Position numbers and translations under genes: made by a program | The notes under the pieces: model-generated | The model's database searches: none | Seen by the model: only the letters and a program-made list of their open reading frames with translations | What the model was told of the DNA's origin: nothing | Shown: in pieces, positions 48,635-57,800 of the stretch | Layout of the letters: the number at the start of each line of letters is the position of its first letter | Numbering within the stretch: the first letter of the stretch is position 1 | Source of the DNA: Tumebacillus permanentifrigoris | Lineage (GTDB): Bacteria; Bacillota; Bacilli; Tumebacillales; Tumebacillaceae | DNA: 64,000 nt | Reading direction: 5' to 3' | Assembly (NCBI RefSeq): GCF_003148565.1 | Contig: NZ_QGGL01000006.1 | Span: 186,001 to 250,000 of the forward strand

Positions 48635-49303
48635 ATGAAGTGGTACAAACAGGTTGATGAAGAGCCAAAGGCATCCGTTGATTTGGAGGCAATGTCGAAA
48701 AAAGTTTTAACCTCAAAGATGCTTGCATCCCAGACGGAGCCTCAATTCACTCTTGAATGCCAATTTCTACTCGCACCACATGTTCTAATCAGTCCTAGAA
48801 CTCAAACAACTGTGCCACTACGGGATGAAGCAACGTTGGGATATTTGCAAGAGAGTATCGTACCGCACTTTAACCGTTGCATTTTATTTTACGAAGACGG
48901 GCTTCCGGTGAGCGTCACAGTTAGCAATCTGAAGGACGCATCTAAACAAGAGTTCGAATCCATCTATAAGTCAAAAGAGTTGCACCCCTTGATTCTTGAT
49001 CTCTACGGAAAAGGGTCACCTCCGCTTGATCAATCCGTGTTTAAAGAACGTCCTATTGTCTACCAGATTGATCGTGGGTCTTTGTGCGGCGAGTTGTTTG
49101 AAGGGAATCGGCTAGTGGCGTTTCTACAACAGACGTACCTAGCCGTAGATGGTGGCGTTGGAGGTACTCCGATTGGTTGGACATTTGGTGATCACTTGCG
49201 GGAATCTGTTTACCTCAAGTTTCTCAGCACTTTTTGTAGTGAACTCTATATATACGTTTGGCCTAGCGATGGAACCGTTGTTTCTGTGGTAGGTCAACTA
49301 TAA
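48635..49303 (+). CDS. Hypothetical cytoplasmic protein
   Basis: 222 residues, ATG 48635 with SD GAGGAGGG. Mixed alpha/beta, no signal peptide or membrane segment. The family is not recognised. It may be cotranscribed with the truncated XRE-TPR gene 65 bases upstream. Confidence 0.72.
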   Translation: MKWYKQVDEEPKASVDLEAMSKKVLTSKMLASQTEPQFTLECQFLLAPHVLISPRTQTTVPLRDEATLGYLQESIVPHFNRCILFYEDGLPVSVTVSNLKDASKQEFESIYKSKELHPLILDLYGKGSPPLDQSVFKERPIVYQIDRGSLCGELFEGNRLVAFLQQTYLAVDGGVGGTPIGWTFGDHLRESVYLKFLSTFCSELYIYVWPSDGTVVSVVGQL

Positions 49304-49457
49304 TCATTAGCAAGAATGGCAAGGCGTCCATCCGGGTGTCTGTTTTTGTTTGCCCCCAACCAAGCGGGGCGGATTACTTTATGGTCTTCCATAATCGTCA
49401 AACCGATGTTGATCCGATCATTACCAACTGGTCTGAAAGGTCAAAGGGAGGGATTCG

Positions 49458-50207
49458 ATGAAAAACTCTACAAAAATACTCAGTGCTACGTTGGTTGTAG
49501 CAGTCGTTAGCACCTTTGGCTATGTGTTTTTAGAGAAAAAAGCACCTTTTGAGGCTACATCTGCACCTGCCCCTGTTGCAGTACAAAAAGCAGTCGCTGA
49601 TCAACAAGAAAAGACAGACCCAAACCAACCGTTGATTACGGTTCCAGAAAGTGAGTACCCGATCATCGGGAGCCACGGGTCGTTCTGGGTTTATACAAAT
49701 CTAGGGGAGCTGTACCAGAACGCTGACATCGTAGCTGAGATAAACGTTGTGGATCAAGAAACCGTACCGATTGACATCGGGGATGTTTCAACCTGCTCTC
49801 AGGTATCTGTCGTGCAAGTCTATAAAGGTGATTCGGTACCCTCCACCTTGCTTGTTACGGAAGTTGGGGGAGTACAGGACCTGAGCAAACTGCCCAAACT
49901 AGACAAGCCTGGGTCGGGGCAGGAGCCAAAAAATCCCCAAGGCATGATCGAGGATACATTGGAAGGTTCTCCAGTCATGAAGCCGGGGAACTCTTATGTT
50001 GTTTTTTTGACGAAAAACCCGAATCCCAAGTGGGGTTACAACATCGTAGGAAGCGTGCAAGGGAAACTCAAGATCGACAGCAAAACCAAGAAGATCGTCA
50101 ACACCGTTGCTCCAGCCTACGTCACGCAAGACATGTTCTTTTTGCAGAGACAATTCAATGGGAAGGACATGATCGTGGCTGAGAACTTGATAAAGCAAGC
50201 CAAGTGA
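49458..50207 (+). CDS. Exported/membrane-anchored hypothetical protein
   Basis: 249 residues, N-terminal signal anchor (STKILSATLVVAVVSTFGYV) and a Pro/Ala-rich stalk. An outer domain with LGELYQNADIVAEINVVDQE and later KPGNSYVVFLTKNP is like a common group of Bacillota exported proteins of unknown function. SD AAAGGGAGG. Confidence 0.75.
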   Translation: MKNSTKILSATLVVAVVSTFGYVFLEKKAPFEATSAPAPVAVQKAVADQQEKTDPNQPLITVPESEYPIIGSHGSFWVYTNLGELYQNADIVAEINVVDQETVPIDIGDVSTCSQVSVVQVYKGDSVPSTLLVTEVGGVQDLSKLPKLDKPGSGQEPKNPQGMIEDTLEGSPVMKPGNSYVVFLTKNPNPKWGYNIVGSVQGKLKIDSKTKKIVNTVAPAYVTQDMFFLQRQFNGKDMIVAENLIKQAK

Positions 50208-50245
50208 GGACAGGTTGTCAGGTTCACCAACTTTGCATGAGGTAA

Positions 50246-50374
50246 TCGAGGATCGAGGAGCGGATTCTGGTGAAGAAGCAGTCAGGGGTTGATGAGATCC
50301 AGATCCCGGCGAAGTACGCGGAGTTGGAAGCGCCGGGTTTGTATATGGATCATTTGAAAGTTCCTGTGAAGTAA
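50246..50374 (+). pseudogene. 3' fragment of a lost gene
   Basis: An open frame from just after a TAA (50243) to TAA 50372-50374 reads about 42 residues with good coding character (VDEIQIPAKYAELEAPGLYM, then DHLKVPVK) and is followed by a normal terminator. There is no start codon with an SD. It is probably the tail of a deleted gene. Confidence 0.5.
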
Positions 50375-50378
50375 AAGA

Positions 50379-50413
50379 AAAAGCCTCCTGCGGTGCCACG
50401 CAGGGGGCTTTTA
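50379..50413 (+). terminator. Rho-independent terminator
   Basis: The stem AAGCCTCCTGCG/CGCAGGGGGCTT is followed by TTTA. Confidence 0.85.
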
Positions 50414-50480
50414 TACTGTCGAACACCTGTAGCCTTGAGTTCGTCCGGGAAGGTGTGGACCCGAGGTTCAAGTGGCACGA

Positions 50481-51236
50481 CTATTCCTCGATCGAACCAC
50501 CGATGCTTTGAAGATGCGCTCTGAACGAATACTCTCGATCGGTAGCCCGCTTTTCCAAATACTCTGCAAAACGCAGTTGCTCCCGCAGCGTCTTACCCGA
50601 ACGGATCAATTCCGCCTGCTTGCGTTCGGTCTGGGAGATCGTGATTGCAAACTGCAAGAGTTGCTCAAGATCGACCTGACTGGACACAAACAACAAGCCA
50701 TCATCATCTGCGAACACCAGATCATCAGTTGTGACAGTAAAGTTGCCAAAAGCGGCGTTCTCCAAGGCAACAGACTCTCGGGCATCCAACCGTTGTGGAC
50801 CTGTTGGACACGCCCCATAGCTAAACACGGGAAAACCAATCTCTCGCAGCTCGGATGTATCGCGATGCAGTCCCCAGACCACCATACCTGCCAAACCGCT
50901 GGCCATCGCTTCCAAGACGGTCAAATCCCCGATGCAGGCTTCGTCCGTTCGACCGTGGTTGTCAATCACCAACACATCCCCGTCCGCAGCTGCATGCATC
51001 GCTTCTAAAAAGATATCCACACTCCCATAATGTCGCACGGGCAAAACACGCCCAGCCAAGCGCATCCCTGCCACAACAGGTCGAATCCCAGTTGGTGCCA
51101 CTCTGTAGGGCACATGCATCCGCAAGCAGGCATCTGCAAGCAATGGAGTAGAAAGTGTTTTAAATACGGTATTCAACTGATGTGGATTCAAATGGTTCAA
51201 CCCCCCATTTCTTCTAATACTATCAATATAGTTCAA
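50481..51236 (-). CDS. RraA-like family protein (HMG/CHA aldolase-like)
   Basis: 251 residues. TPLLADACLRM near the start and DGDVLVIDNHGRTDEACIGD followed by EAMASGLAGMVVWGLHRD form the typical RraA/4-hydroxy-4-methyl-2-oxoglutarate aldolase core. A helical C-terminal extension of about 50 residues is added. The start is uncertain: TTG 51236 has only a weak, distant SD. It is a metal-dependent lyase or decarboxylase in known relatives; the actual substrate is unknown. Confidence 0.8.
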   Translation of the reverse strand: MNYIDSIRRNGGLNHLNPHQLNTVFKTLSTPLLADACLRMHVPYRVAPTGIRPVVAGMRLAGRVLPVRHYGSVDIFLEAMHAAADGDVLVIDNHGRTDEACIGDLTVLEAMASGLAGMVVWGLHRDTSELREIGFPVFSYGACPTGPQRLDARESVALENAAFGNFTVTTDDLVFADDDGLLFVSSQVDLEQLLQFAITISQTERKQAELIRSGKTLREQLRFAEYLEKRATDREYSFRAHLQSIGGSIEE

Positions 51237-51319
51237 CGTAGCACGGGATTCCAGACCTTTCGCGTAAAGTCAGGTGGGAAGCACAGGTTCTAGAGCAATT
51301 TCAAGTCGGAGAATTTTGA

Positions 51320-51643
51320 TATTCAGCTGCGGTCTCGACCTACCTTGGAAAGTACTACTATAGCCCAGGCATTGGGCAACAATCGCCAACTTCTTTAAGT
51401 TTTAATGCAGGCGTTAGCACACAGTTGCAACTCAATGTCACACAATCGACACTCGCACTAAATACGCCAATCACCCAACTGCTGTTGTACAGTCACGGCA
51501 TCATGGTAAGTTCACAAACGGTCTATGGTAAAGTGACCGGCACATATGTTTTTAGTGTGACCCCAGGTCAAAGTTACTATCTCGACGTGAAAAACACAGG
51601 TAGCTGCTCCGTAAACGGAAGTTTTGACGCGTACTTAAACTAA
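51320..51643 (+). pseudogene. Remnant of a secreted-protein gene
   Basis: The frame from 51320 (after TGA 51317) to TAA 51643 reads 107 residues with strong coding character (YLGKYYYSPGIGQQSPTSLS, and later VTGTYVFSVTPGQSYYLDVK), resembling a pre-peptidase C-terminal or jelly-roll domain. No start codon with SD is present and the signal peptide is missing. A TTG at 51425 could start a short product. Confidence 0.6.
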
Positions 51644-51723
51644 TCGAACATTGAGTGCCGCTCCTACTCGATTCATCGATCAACTGAAAGTTCGCCCGCG
51701 AGACCGACGAGAACGTCGTCCAG

Positions 51724-51770
51724 CAAAAAAGCCCGTCCCCGCACAAGTTGCGGGGACGGGCTTTTTTCCT
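51724..51770. terminator. Bidirectional terminator
   Basis: A very stable stem AAGCCCGTCCCCGCA/TGCGGGGACGGGCTT with A and T runs on the two sides; it serves the minus-strand HupE-like gene. Confidence 0.92.
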
Positions 51771-52872
51771 ATACAGCGAGGAACGGCAGGATGTTCAGTT
51801 CGAACGCACGCTGGACGAACCAGATCAGGCCGAACAGGGCGACACCACCCGAGATTCCACGCACGAACCAGATGTTCCAAGAGAAGCGGCGCACGTAGAG
51901 GATGATCGGCAACAGGACGAGCACGACCGCCAGTTGGCCGATCTCCACACCGACGTTGAAGGTGAGCAGCGCTTCAATGAAATGGTTTTTCGGAACTTGG
52001 GTTTCCGCGAGCGCACCGGCGAAACCGAAGCCGTGCACGAGGCCGAAGACCCCCGTCAGCATCCAGCGGTAGTTCGCGTTTTTGATGAACTGGTTTTCCA
52101 GTGCGACGTAGAGGATCGTGATCGCAATCGCGGATTCGATCAGCCGGCCTGGCAGCGAGACGAACTCCAACGCGGCGAGGATCAGTGTGATCGAGTGCGC
52201 GACGGTGAAGGAGGTGACGATTTTCAGGATGTTCGTGAAGCTACCACCGAGGATGATCAACGCCAGCAGGAAGGCCAAGTGGTCATAGCCGGTCAGGATG
52301 TGCTGGATGCCCATCACGACGAACTGGCCGAGCGTGTTCCAGAAGGACAGTTCCACGCCTGCTTCCATCGCGAGGTGGCGGGTGGAATTGGTGAACACGA
52401 ACTCGTCGATAGTGTCACCGTTCTCAATCGTGGCGACGTTTTTGTGCTTGCCGTCCGAGTTTTCAAAGAAAATGTTGTAGTCGAAGTCGATTTTATCGAT
52501 CAATTCTCCCGAGCTATACACGAGGTCAAACTGCACATTGGCGAGATCCGGCACGGAGACGCTTTCGAGTTCCACAGCCATCTCTTGGCCGTTATTTTTG
52601 ACATGGAAGCCGTTTTTTAGGTAGTCGAACGACTTGTCCTTGATCTGTCCGCTAAGTTGGGACTCGTCGAGCGATTGCGTTTTCTCGATGTCGTAGCCGT
52701 TGATCTCGAGGATCGATTTTTGGTCAATCAACAAGGAGATGTGCATTTTTTTGTTTTCAAACGTGATCTTCGAGGAAGCCAGCGACTGTTGGTGTGCAGA
52801 CGCGGGACTCACAAGCAACAAACTACATAGGAAGAAAATGGAGAGCATTGCCGAGACAAATTTGAAGCGCAT
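51769..52872 (-). CDS. HupE/UreJ-like membrane protein
   Basis: 367 residues. Signal peptide (MRFKFVSAMLSIFFLCSLLL...ASAH), an outer domain of about 150 residues, then six or so membrane segments with HupE/UreJ_2 motifs: GIQHILTGYDHLAFLLAL, FTVAHSITLILA, GLVHGFGFAGAL and FNVGVEIGQ. Relatives are proposed nickel/cobalt permease-like proteins; the metal here is not known. Confidence 0.85.
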   Translation of the reverse strand: MRFKFVSAMLSIFFLCSLLLVSPASAHQQSLASSKITFENKKMHISLLIDQKSILEINGYDIEKTQSLDESQLSGQIKDKSFDYLKNGFHVKNNGQEMAVELESVSVPDLANVQFDLVYSSGELIDKIDFDYNIFFENSDGKHKNVATIENGDTIDEFVFTNSTRHLAMEAGVELSFWNTLGQFVVMGIQHILTGYDHLAFLLALIILGGSFTNILKIVTSFTVAHSITLILAALEFVSLPGRLIESAIAITILYVALENQFIKNANYRWMLTGVFGLVHGFGFAGALAETQVPKNHFIEALLTFNVGVEIGQLAVVLVLLPIILYVRRFSWNIWFVRGISGGVALFGLIWFVQRAFELNILPFLAV

Positions 52873-53001
52873 TTGATGGAGGCCCCTTTCACGTTAAATA
52901 AACATAAAACAAGTGTAGCATATTATTGAATTGTTTGTCAGTTCTTGGCGAGTCGCAAAAAAAGGTCTGATTACGCCTTGCAAAAGTCGCTGTTTCGTAG
53001 G

Positions 53002-53026
53002 AAACTCTCTAATAAGAGAGTTTTTC
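53002..53026. terminator. Hairpin with T run (orphan terminator)
   Basis: The stem AAACTCTCT/AGAGAGTTT with an AATA loop and TTTTTC. No gene ends directly before it on the + strand within the 130-base spacer. Confidence 0.65.
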
Positions 53027-53215
53027 TATGATTGAAGTTCTCCAAGGTAGGTGGGGATCGCGAGCATCTGCTCATGGTCCCGACCCTAGCAAGATACAAC
53101 GCAACCTACAAGCCTTTTGTCCAGAATACCAGAATGGAAGTATACAAGTTAAATACCGCGCATACACTGAGGAATAACACCATGGGTCGACAGGAAGTCT
53201 GGAAAGGGGTGTCCC

Positions 53216-54139
53216 ATGAAAAAGTTTACCATCGGCGTCGAAAGATTCCCGGAAAAGCTATGTGAATGTCTCAATGAAGCGCGTGACAAATTGCAGGAGA
53301 CCGGGGTGTCCTTACAAGGCGAGCGCTTTACACGCGGCAAGTACACCTTTTTTACATATCGCTTGTGCAAGACGATAGAAGGTCAAGCGGACGAACTCAC
53401 CCAACCTGCGATTCAAGCGCTGGCCGAAGGGGTGGCAGAGTTCATCACCGATGTGTGGGAACGCTCTGAATTAGCCCGCATCGTCGCCAATGACTTCTAT
53501 TACTACTGTGCAGATGAGGTTGAGTACCTCTCAAGCTCGGCGGTGCAGATGCTCGCTGAACTGAAAGACCAAGACGGATACCCACTCCGTCGTCGCCACA
53601 TCGTCGAAAGTGTGGTCGAGCAGTTGCGCCAAAGCCCAGAGGTACTGATTGAAGGCATGTTGCGTTTTCGCATGAACGCACTGCAGGCCGATCTGCATCG
53701 TGTGATCGAACAGGCGATCGATGAATACCTGATGGATCTGGAGTACCAGGAATTTGTCAAATTGCTGCGCTACTTCGTTGCGGCCCAAGACCCAGGGATG
53801 CCGCTGTTGCACATGGTCTGCCATGAGGAAAACGGCTCGCCGCGCCTGTTCGATGGCGAAGGCCGCCCGCTGATGCTCGATGAGTTGGAAGGTGCCAAGC
53901 AACAGGCCAATCTGCGCGAGTGCGGTGTGATGATCGAGGAGACGATGAGCGCGTTGATCTCCGCAGCTCCACAGCGCGTTCACATCCACTTGGCGCTGGG
54001 CAACGACAATCCACCCCCGATCGTCGAGACGGTGAAAAAAGTCTTCGCCGACGCTGCTGTCATCTGCAACGACTGTCCGCTTTGTGAAACGGCTCGCTCT
54101 TGGCAAGCGCCTAGCAATGCCGCCGACCGCAAAATGTGA
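53216..54139 (+). CDS. ytxC: Sporulation protein YtxC
   Basis: 307 residues of the YtxC-like family. An N-terminal alpha/beta part, a long helical middle (EEVEYLSS-like, then FRMNALQADLHRVIEQAIDE) and a C-terminal domain with VICNDCPLCE. YtxC-family genes lie next to thrS/infC in Bacillus, and here infC is the next gene, which supports the call. SD AAAGGGGTG. thrS itself is not between them. Confidence 0.85.
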   Translation: MKKFTIGVERFPEKLCECLNEARDKLQETGVSLQGERFTRGKYTFFTYRLCKTIEGQADELTQPAIQALAEGVAEFITDVWERSELARIVANDFYYYCADEVEYLSSSAVQMLAELKDQDGYPLRRRHIVESVVEQLRQSPEVLIEGMLRFRMNALQADLHRVIEQAIDEYLMDLEYQEFVKLLRYFVAAQDPGMPLLHMVCHEENGSPRLFDGEGRPLMLDELEGAKQQANLRECGVMIEETMSALISAAPQRVHIHLALGNDNPPPIVETVKKVFADAAVICNDCPLCETARSWQAPSNAADRKM

Positions 54140-54227
54140 CAAGATTTTCAAATACATGTTGACAGAGCCCAGTAAGTTGTTTATATTGATTTTAAAGCGA
54201 TACGAATTCTCAACACATGTTGCTGTC

Positions 54228-54276
54228 AGCGCTTTTGCCTTTGCTGCAGGGAGTAGAGGTGAGGGCGCTTTTTTAC
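54228..54276 (+). terminator. Probable terminator after ytxC
   Basis: The arms AGCGC...GCCT and AGG...GGCGCT are followed by TTTTTTA. The stem is imperfect. Confidence 0.55.
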
Positions 54277-54295
54277 GAAAATTGCTCCGTTTTGC

Positions 54296-54325
54296 TTGAC
54301 TGTGATCAAACTCTCATGGTATCAT
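54296..54325 (+). promoter_or_regulatory. Promoter of infC-rpmI-rplT
   Basis: TTGACT, 18 bases, TATCAT, about 220 bases upstream of infC, leaving room for a long leader. Confidence 0.75.
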
Positions 54326-54329
54326 GCAA

Positions 54330-54547
54330 TACGGAAGTTCATATGGCAATATACACAAGCAGAAGCACTCGCGCTTCTCACCCAGGAACGCTCACGAGGC
54401 AGTGAACGGGTTTTGAGCAGAATATTGTACGGCTCCTAGTCGTCTATTCGTATGCGGGTGCAAGGCTTAATCGCCATTGCACCCGCATATTTAGTTTTTG
54501 CTTGTTGTATCACAAGTTTTGCCCAGAACTTCAGGAGGTGACAGGTT
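54330..54547 (+). promoter_or_regulatory. L20-type autoregulatory leader of the infC operon
   Basis: A structured leader ending in a strong hairpin ATGCGGGTGCAA ... TTGCACCCGCAT (54452-54488) followed by a T-rich stretch. In Bacillus the infC-rpmI-rplT leader is an attenuator controlled by ribosomal protein L20; position, length and terminator match. The L20-binding fold itself was not modelled. Confidence 0.75.
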
Positions 54548-55069
54548 ATTAGCAAAGAAGAGGTTCAAATCAATGATGGCATCCGCGCTCGTGAAGTGCG
54601 GTTGATCGATTCCAATGGTGACCAACTCGGGATCAAATCCCTGCGTGAAGCAATGCAGATCGCAGGTGACAAGAGCTTGGACCTGGTTAACGTGGCTCCG
54701 ACCGCGAAGCCGCCGGTTTGCCGCATCATGGACTACGGCAAGTTCCGTTACGAGCAGAGCAAGAAGGAAAAAGAAGCCCGTAAAAACCAGAAGATCGTTT
54801 CCATCAAGGAAGTTCGCATGACCCCGAATATCGAGGAACATGACTTCCAAACCAAGTTGCGCAACACGGTGAAGTTCTTGAACGAAGGCGACAAAGTGAA
54901 AGCTTCTGTCCGCTTCCGTGGTCGTGAGATCACGCACACCGATATCGGAGCACGCGTATTGAACCGCCTCGCGGTTGAATGTGCCGAGATCGCAACAGTC
55001 GAGCGTCATCCGAAGCTCGAAGGCCGCAGCATGATCATCATCCTGTCGCCGAAAGTCACCAACAACTAA
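54548..55069 (+). CDS. infC: Translation initiation factor IF-3
   Basis: 173 residues beginning at an ATT codon (54548), the conserved non-standard start of infC, with a perfect AGGAGGTGA 6 bases upstream. The sequence starts (I/M)[20 protein letters not shown], and the N- and C-domains are joined by a Lys/Glu linker ([20 protein letters not shown]). The rare start gives IF-3 autocontrol. First gene of the infC-rpmI-rplT operon. Confidence 0.96.
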   Translation: MSKEEVQINDGIRAREVRLIDSNGDQLGIKSLREAMQIAGDKSLDLVNVAPTAKPPVCRIMDYGKFRYEQSKKEKEARKNQKIVSIKEVRMTPNIEEHDFQTKLRNTVKFLNEGDKVKASVRFRGREITHTDIGARVLNRLAVECAEIATVERHPKLEGRSMIIILSPKVTNN

Positions 55070-55104
55070 ATTTTCTCTACACTCGATTTGGAGGTTTCGC
55101 AATC

Positions 55105-55302
55105 ATGGCTAAGATGAAAACTCACCGCGGCGCGGCGAAGCGTTTCAAAAGAACTGGCTCCGGCAAACTGAAGCGTTCCCACGCGTACAGAAGCCACATG
55201 TTCTCCAACAAAGAAACCAAAGTTAAGCGTCACCTGCGCAAGTCCGCGATGGTACACCCGTCCGACCAGAAGCGCATCGAGCAAATGCTCACCTACCTGT
55301 AA
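55105..55302 (+). CDS. rpmI: 50S ribosomal protein L35
   Basis: 65 residues ([20 protein letters not shown]...), normal length. SD TTGGAGG before ATG 55105. Middle gene of the operon. Confidence 0.98.
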   Translation: MAKMKTHRGAAKRFKRTGSGKLKRSHAYRSHMFSNKETKVKRHLRKSAMVHPSDQKRIEQMLTYL

Positions 55303-55358
55303 GCTACAATTTTACATCCACGAACACAACGTTTTTGATTGCATAGGAGGTTACTGAA

Positions 55359-55712
55359 ATGCCGAGAGTTAAAGGTGGTACTGTCACCCGTAAGCGTCAT
55401 AAAAAAGTACTGAAACTGGCACGCGGTTTCCGCGGCTCCAAACATCGCCTGTTTAGAACTGCTAACCAGCAGGTCATGAAATCCCTGATGTACGCATACC
55501 GCGACCGTCGCAACAAAAAACGCGACTTCCGCAAACTGTGGATCGCGCGTATCAACGCAGCAGCTCGCCTGAACGGTCTCTCCTACTCCAAGCTGATCCA
55601 CGGCCTGAAAGTAGCGGGCGTTGAAGTGAACCGCAAAATGCTGGCTGAACTCGCTGTAAACGACAGCTCCGCTTTCACCGAGCTGGCTACCCTTGCAAAA
55701 GGCAGCAAGTAA
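55359..55712 (+). CDS. rplT: 50S ribosomal protein L20
   Basis: 117 residues ([20 protein letters not shown]...), normal length, SD AGGAGG. Also the expected repressor of its own operon leader. Confidence 0.98.
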   Translation: MPRVKGGTVTRKRHKKVLKLARGFRGSKHRLFRTANQQVMKSLMYAYRDRRNKKRDFRKLWIARINAAARLNGLSYSKLIHGLKVAGVEVNRKMLAELAVNDSSAFTELATLAKGSK

Positions 55713-55719
55713 GTCAACG

Positions 55720-55756
55720 AAAAGACCTGACCTGCGGGCCAGGTCTTTTTTTTCTT
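55720..55756 (+). terminator. Terminator of the infC operon
   Basis: The stem AAGACCTGACC/GGCCAGGTCTT with a TGCG-type loop is followed by a T run. Confidence 0.9.
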
Positions 55757-55852
55757 GACCGGGGTTGTGAGATACTTTCGTTCAGGGTATGCTACGAAAA
55801 GATACATATCGTTTGACAAGAACTGGGACGCTCTGAAGGGGAGTTGAGCCAG

Positions 55853-56509
55853 ATGGCGCAAAAGCAATTTGCAGTCGTTGGTTTGGGTCGTTTCGGCACC
55901 AGCGTTGCTCGTACACTGTATGAGATGGGTTATGATGTGCTGGGGATCGATTCAGATGAAGATATCATTCAAGACCGTGCCGATCTGGTGACACATGCGA
56001 TCGCATGTGACTCGACAGATGAGAGCGCGTTGAAGGCGATTGGGATTCGGAACTTTGACGTGGTGGTTGTCGCGATCGGGGATGATGTGAAAAACTCGAT
56101 TTTGACGACGCTGATCTTGAAAGAGATGGGCGTGAAGACCATCGTGGTCAAGGCGCAGGACGAGATGCATGGCAAGGTGTTGGAGAAGATCGGGGCTGAC
56201 AAGGTCGTCTACCCGGAGCGGGACATGGGCTATCGTGTCGCGCACAATTTGATCTCGCCGAACATTTTGGATTACATTGAGTTGGCGGAGGATTACTCGA
56301 TTTTGGAGCTGCAGGCGCCGAGCAAGTTTGTCGGCCGCTCGCTGGAGCAGATCGATATCCGCCGCAAGTACGGCTGCAATGTGATGGCGATCAAACATCG
56401 GACGCATATTAACATCGCACCGATTGCCAGTGACATCATCCATGAAGGTGATGTGCTGGTTGTTGTGGGGCGCAATGAAGATTTGGATGAATTGGACGAA
56501 ACGAGATAG
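55853..56509 (+). CDS. TrkA/KtrA-type potassium channel regulatory subunit
   Basis: 218 residues. RCK_N Rossmann domain (FAVVGLGRFGTSVARTLYEM; acidic end of strand 2 in VLGIDSDE), then an RCK_C domain (FVGRSLEQIDIRRKYGCNVM, then EGDVLVVVGRNEDL). This cytosolic ring gates a Ktr/Trk K+ transporter, not in the window. ATG 55853 is chosen over TTG 55844 because GGGGAG is best spaced for it. It ends 14 bases before the methyltransferase. Confidence 0.92.
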   Translation: MAQKQFAVVGLGRFGTSVARTLYEMGYDVLGIDSDEDIIQDRADLVTHAIACDSTDESALKAIGIRNFDVVVVAIGDDVKNSILTTLILKEMGVKTIVVKAQDEMHGKVLEKIGADKVVYPERDMGYRVAHNLISPNILDYIELAEDYSILELQAPSKFVGRSLEQIDIRRKYGCNVMAIKHRTHINIAPIASDIIHEGDVLVVVGRNEDLDELDETR

Positions 56510-56523
56510 AGGTGGCTTACGAG

Positions 56524-57318
56524 ATGGAATTGATTACATCTGTGAAAAACAACCGCGTGAAGGCGTGGGCTTCTCTGAAGCAAAAGAAATTCCGCAACTC
56601 GACAGGGCGTTATCTGTTGGAGGGCGTGCGTTTGGTCGAGGAAGCGATTGATGCCGGGGCTCCGATTGAGGAGATCTTGATCAGCGGTGATCAGTTGTCG
56701 GGGCGTTTTGACAAGATCATCACGGCGGCGACGGGGATGGGTGTCGCGTTGTATGATGTGGCGGAGTCGGTGCTGGAACATGTGGCCGATACGCAATCGC
56801 CACAAGGGGTTATCGCTATCGTCAAGAAGTCGGAAGGCGATGCGTATGCGTTCCTCGCGAACAAGGAGAAGCCGTTGTACCTGATTCTTGATGGGATTCA
56901 GGACCCAGGCAATCTCGGGACGATGATTCGGACGGCTGATGCGGTCGGGGCGACCGGTGTGTTTGTCGGTTCGACTTGTGTGGATGTCTACAACCCGAAG
57001 GTCGTCCGCTCGGCGATGGGGTCGATGTTCCATCTGCCGGTGTTTGAGGTGGAACTGGGCACGCTGCTCCCGAATCTGCGTGAGCATGGGGTTTCGGTTG
57101 TCGCGACCACGGTCGATGCGGAGCAGACCGTTTTTGCAGCTGACTTTGCTGGGGCTGTTGCACTCGTCATCGGGTCGGAAGCGCGCGGCGTTTCGTCGGA
57201 GATCGCCGGGATGGTCGATACGCAGGTCACGCTGCCGATGCCGGGCAAGGCGGAGAGCTTGAATGCAGCGACCGCCGCTTCGGTGATGTTGTATGAGGCG
57301 CTGCGTCAACGGCTGTAG
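56524..57318 (+). CDS. SpoU/TrmH-family RNA methyltransferase
   Basis: 264 residues. An N-terminal substrate-binding domain (LITSVKNNRVKAWASLKQKK) and a C-terminal SPOUT knot with the three motifs LDGIQDPGNLGTMIRTADA, VIGSEARGVS and LPMPGKAESLNAATAASVML. It 2'-O-methylates rRNA or tRNA ribose; the target is unknown. Lies upstream of pheST, as in Bacillus (ysgA). SD GAGGTGG before ATG 56524. Confidence 0.94.
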   Translation: MELITSVKNNRVKAWASLKQKKFRNSTGRYLLEGVRLVEEAIDAGAPIEEILISGDQLSGRFDKIITAATGMGVALYDVAESVLEHVADTQSPQGVIAIVKKSEGDAYAFLANKEKPLYLILDGIQDPGNLGTMIRTADAVGATGVFVGSTCVDVYNPKVVRSAMGSMFHLPVFEVELGTLLPNLREHGVSVVATTVDAEQTVFAADFAGAVALVIGSEARGVSSEIAGMVDTQVTLPMPGKAESLNAATAASVMLYEALRQRL

Positions 57319-57354
57319 ATTGTTCCTTTTCTTTTCATAGCTCGACAAGCGATA

Positions 57355-57386
57355 GGGCATCCTCTTGAGTATGGGGGTGCTTTTTT
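57355..57386 (+). terminator. Terminator-like hairpin overlapping the next gene's SD
   Basis: GCATCC ... GGGGGTGC followed by TTTTTT ends next to the ATG at 57388. The 3' arm GGGGGTG is also the only SD for that gene. Confidence 0.55.
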
Positions 57387-57387
57387 G

Positions 57388-57738
57388 ATGAATCAGGCGT
57401 TGGGTTTGATCGTGAAGTTGATAGGGACGTTTGCAGCGGTGTATTTTGTGGCTTTGTTTTTTCCGTTGCATGGGTACATGAACATTTTTCATGCACTGAT
57501 TTTGAGCATCGTGATCACGTTGATTGGGTTTGTGACGGATCTGGTTGTCCCAACCGCTTTGAATAACATCGTGGCGATTGCCGTGGACTTTGTGATGGCC
57601 GCTGTGGTTGTGAAGTTGGGCAGCAATCTATTCCTGAACATGTATGTCAATTTGTACTTTGCCTTGTTTGTCGGTCTCACGGTAGCGTTGGTCGAGTTTT
57701 TTTATCACGCGAAGTTTGTGCGCAAGGCGAAGATGTAA
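57388..57738 (+). CDS. DUF2512 (YndM-like) membrane protein
   Basis: 116 residues with four hydrophobic segments. The pattern (FHALILSIVITLIGFVTDLV, later VVVKLGSNLFLNMYVNLYFA) fits the DUF2512/YndM family found in spore-formers. Function unknown. Its SD lies in a terminator-like hairpin. Confidence 0.8.
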   Translation: MNQALGLIVKLIGTFAAVYFVALFFPLHGYMNIFHALILSIVITLIGFVTDLVVPTALNNIVAIAVDFVMAAVVVKLGSNLFLNMYVNLYFALFVGLTVALVEFFYHAKFVRKAKM

Positions 57739-57756
57739 TTTCTTACAAGGGTGAAG

Positions 57757-57785
57757 TTGCATTTGCAGTTTTGGTATACTATACT
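57757..57785 (+). promoter_or_regulatory. Promoter of pheS-pheT
   Basis: TTGCAT, 17 bases, TATACT, just before the T-box leader. Confidence 0.7.
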
Positions 57786-57800
57786 AAGTAGCAACAATCA

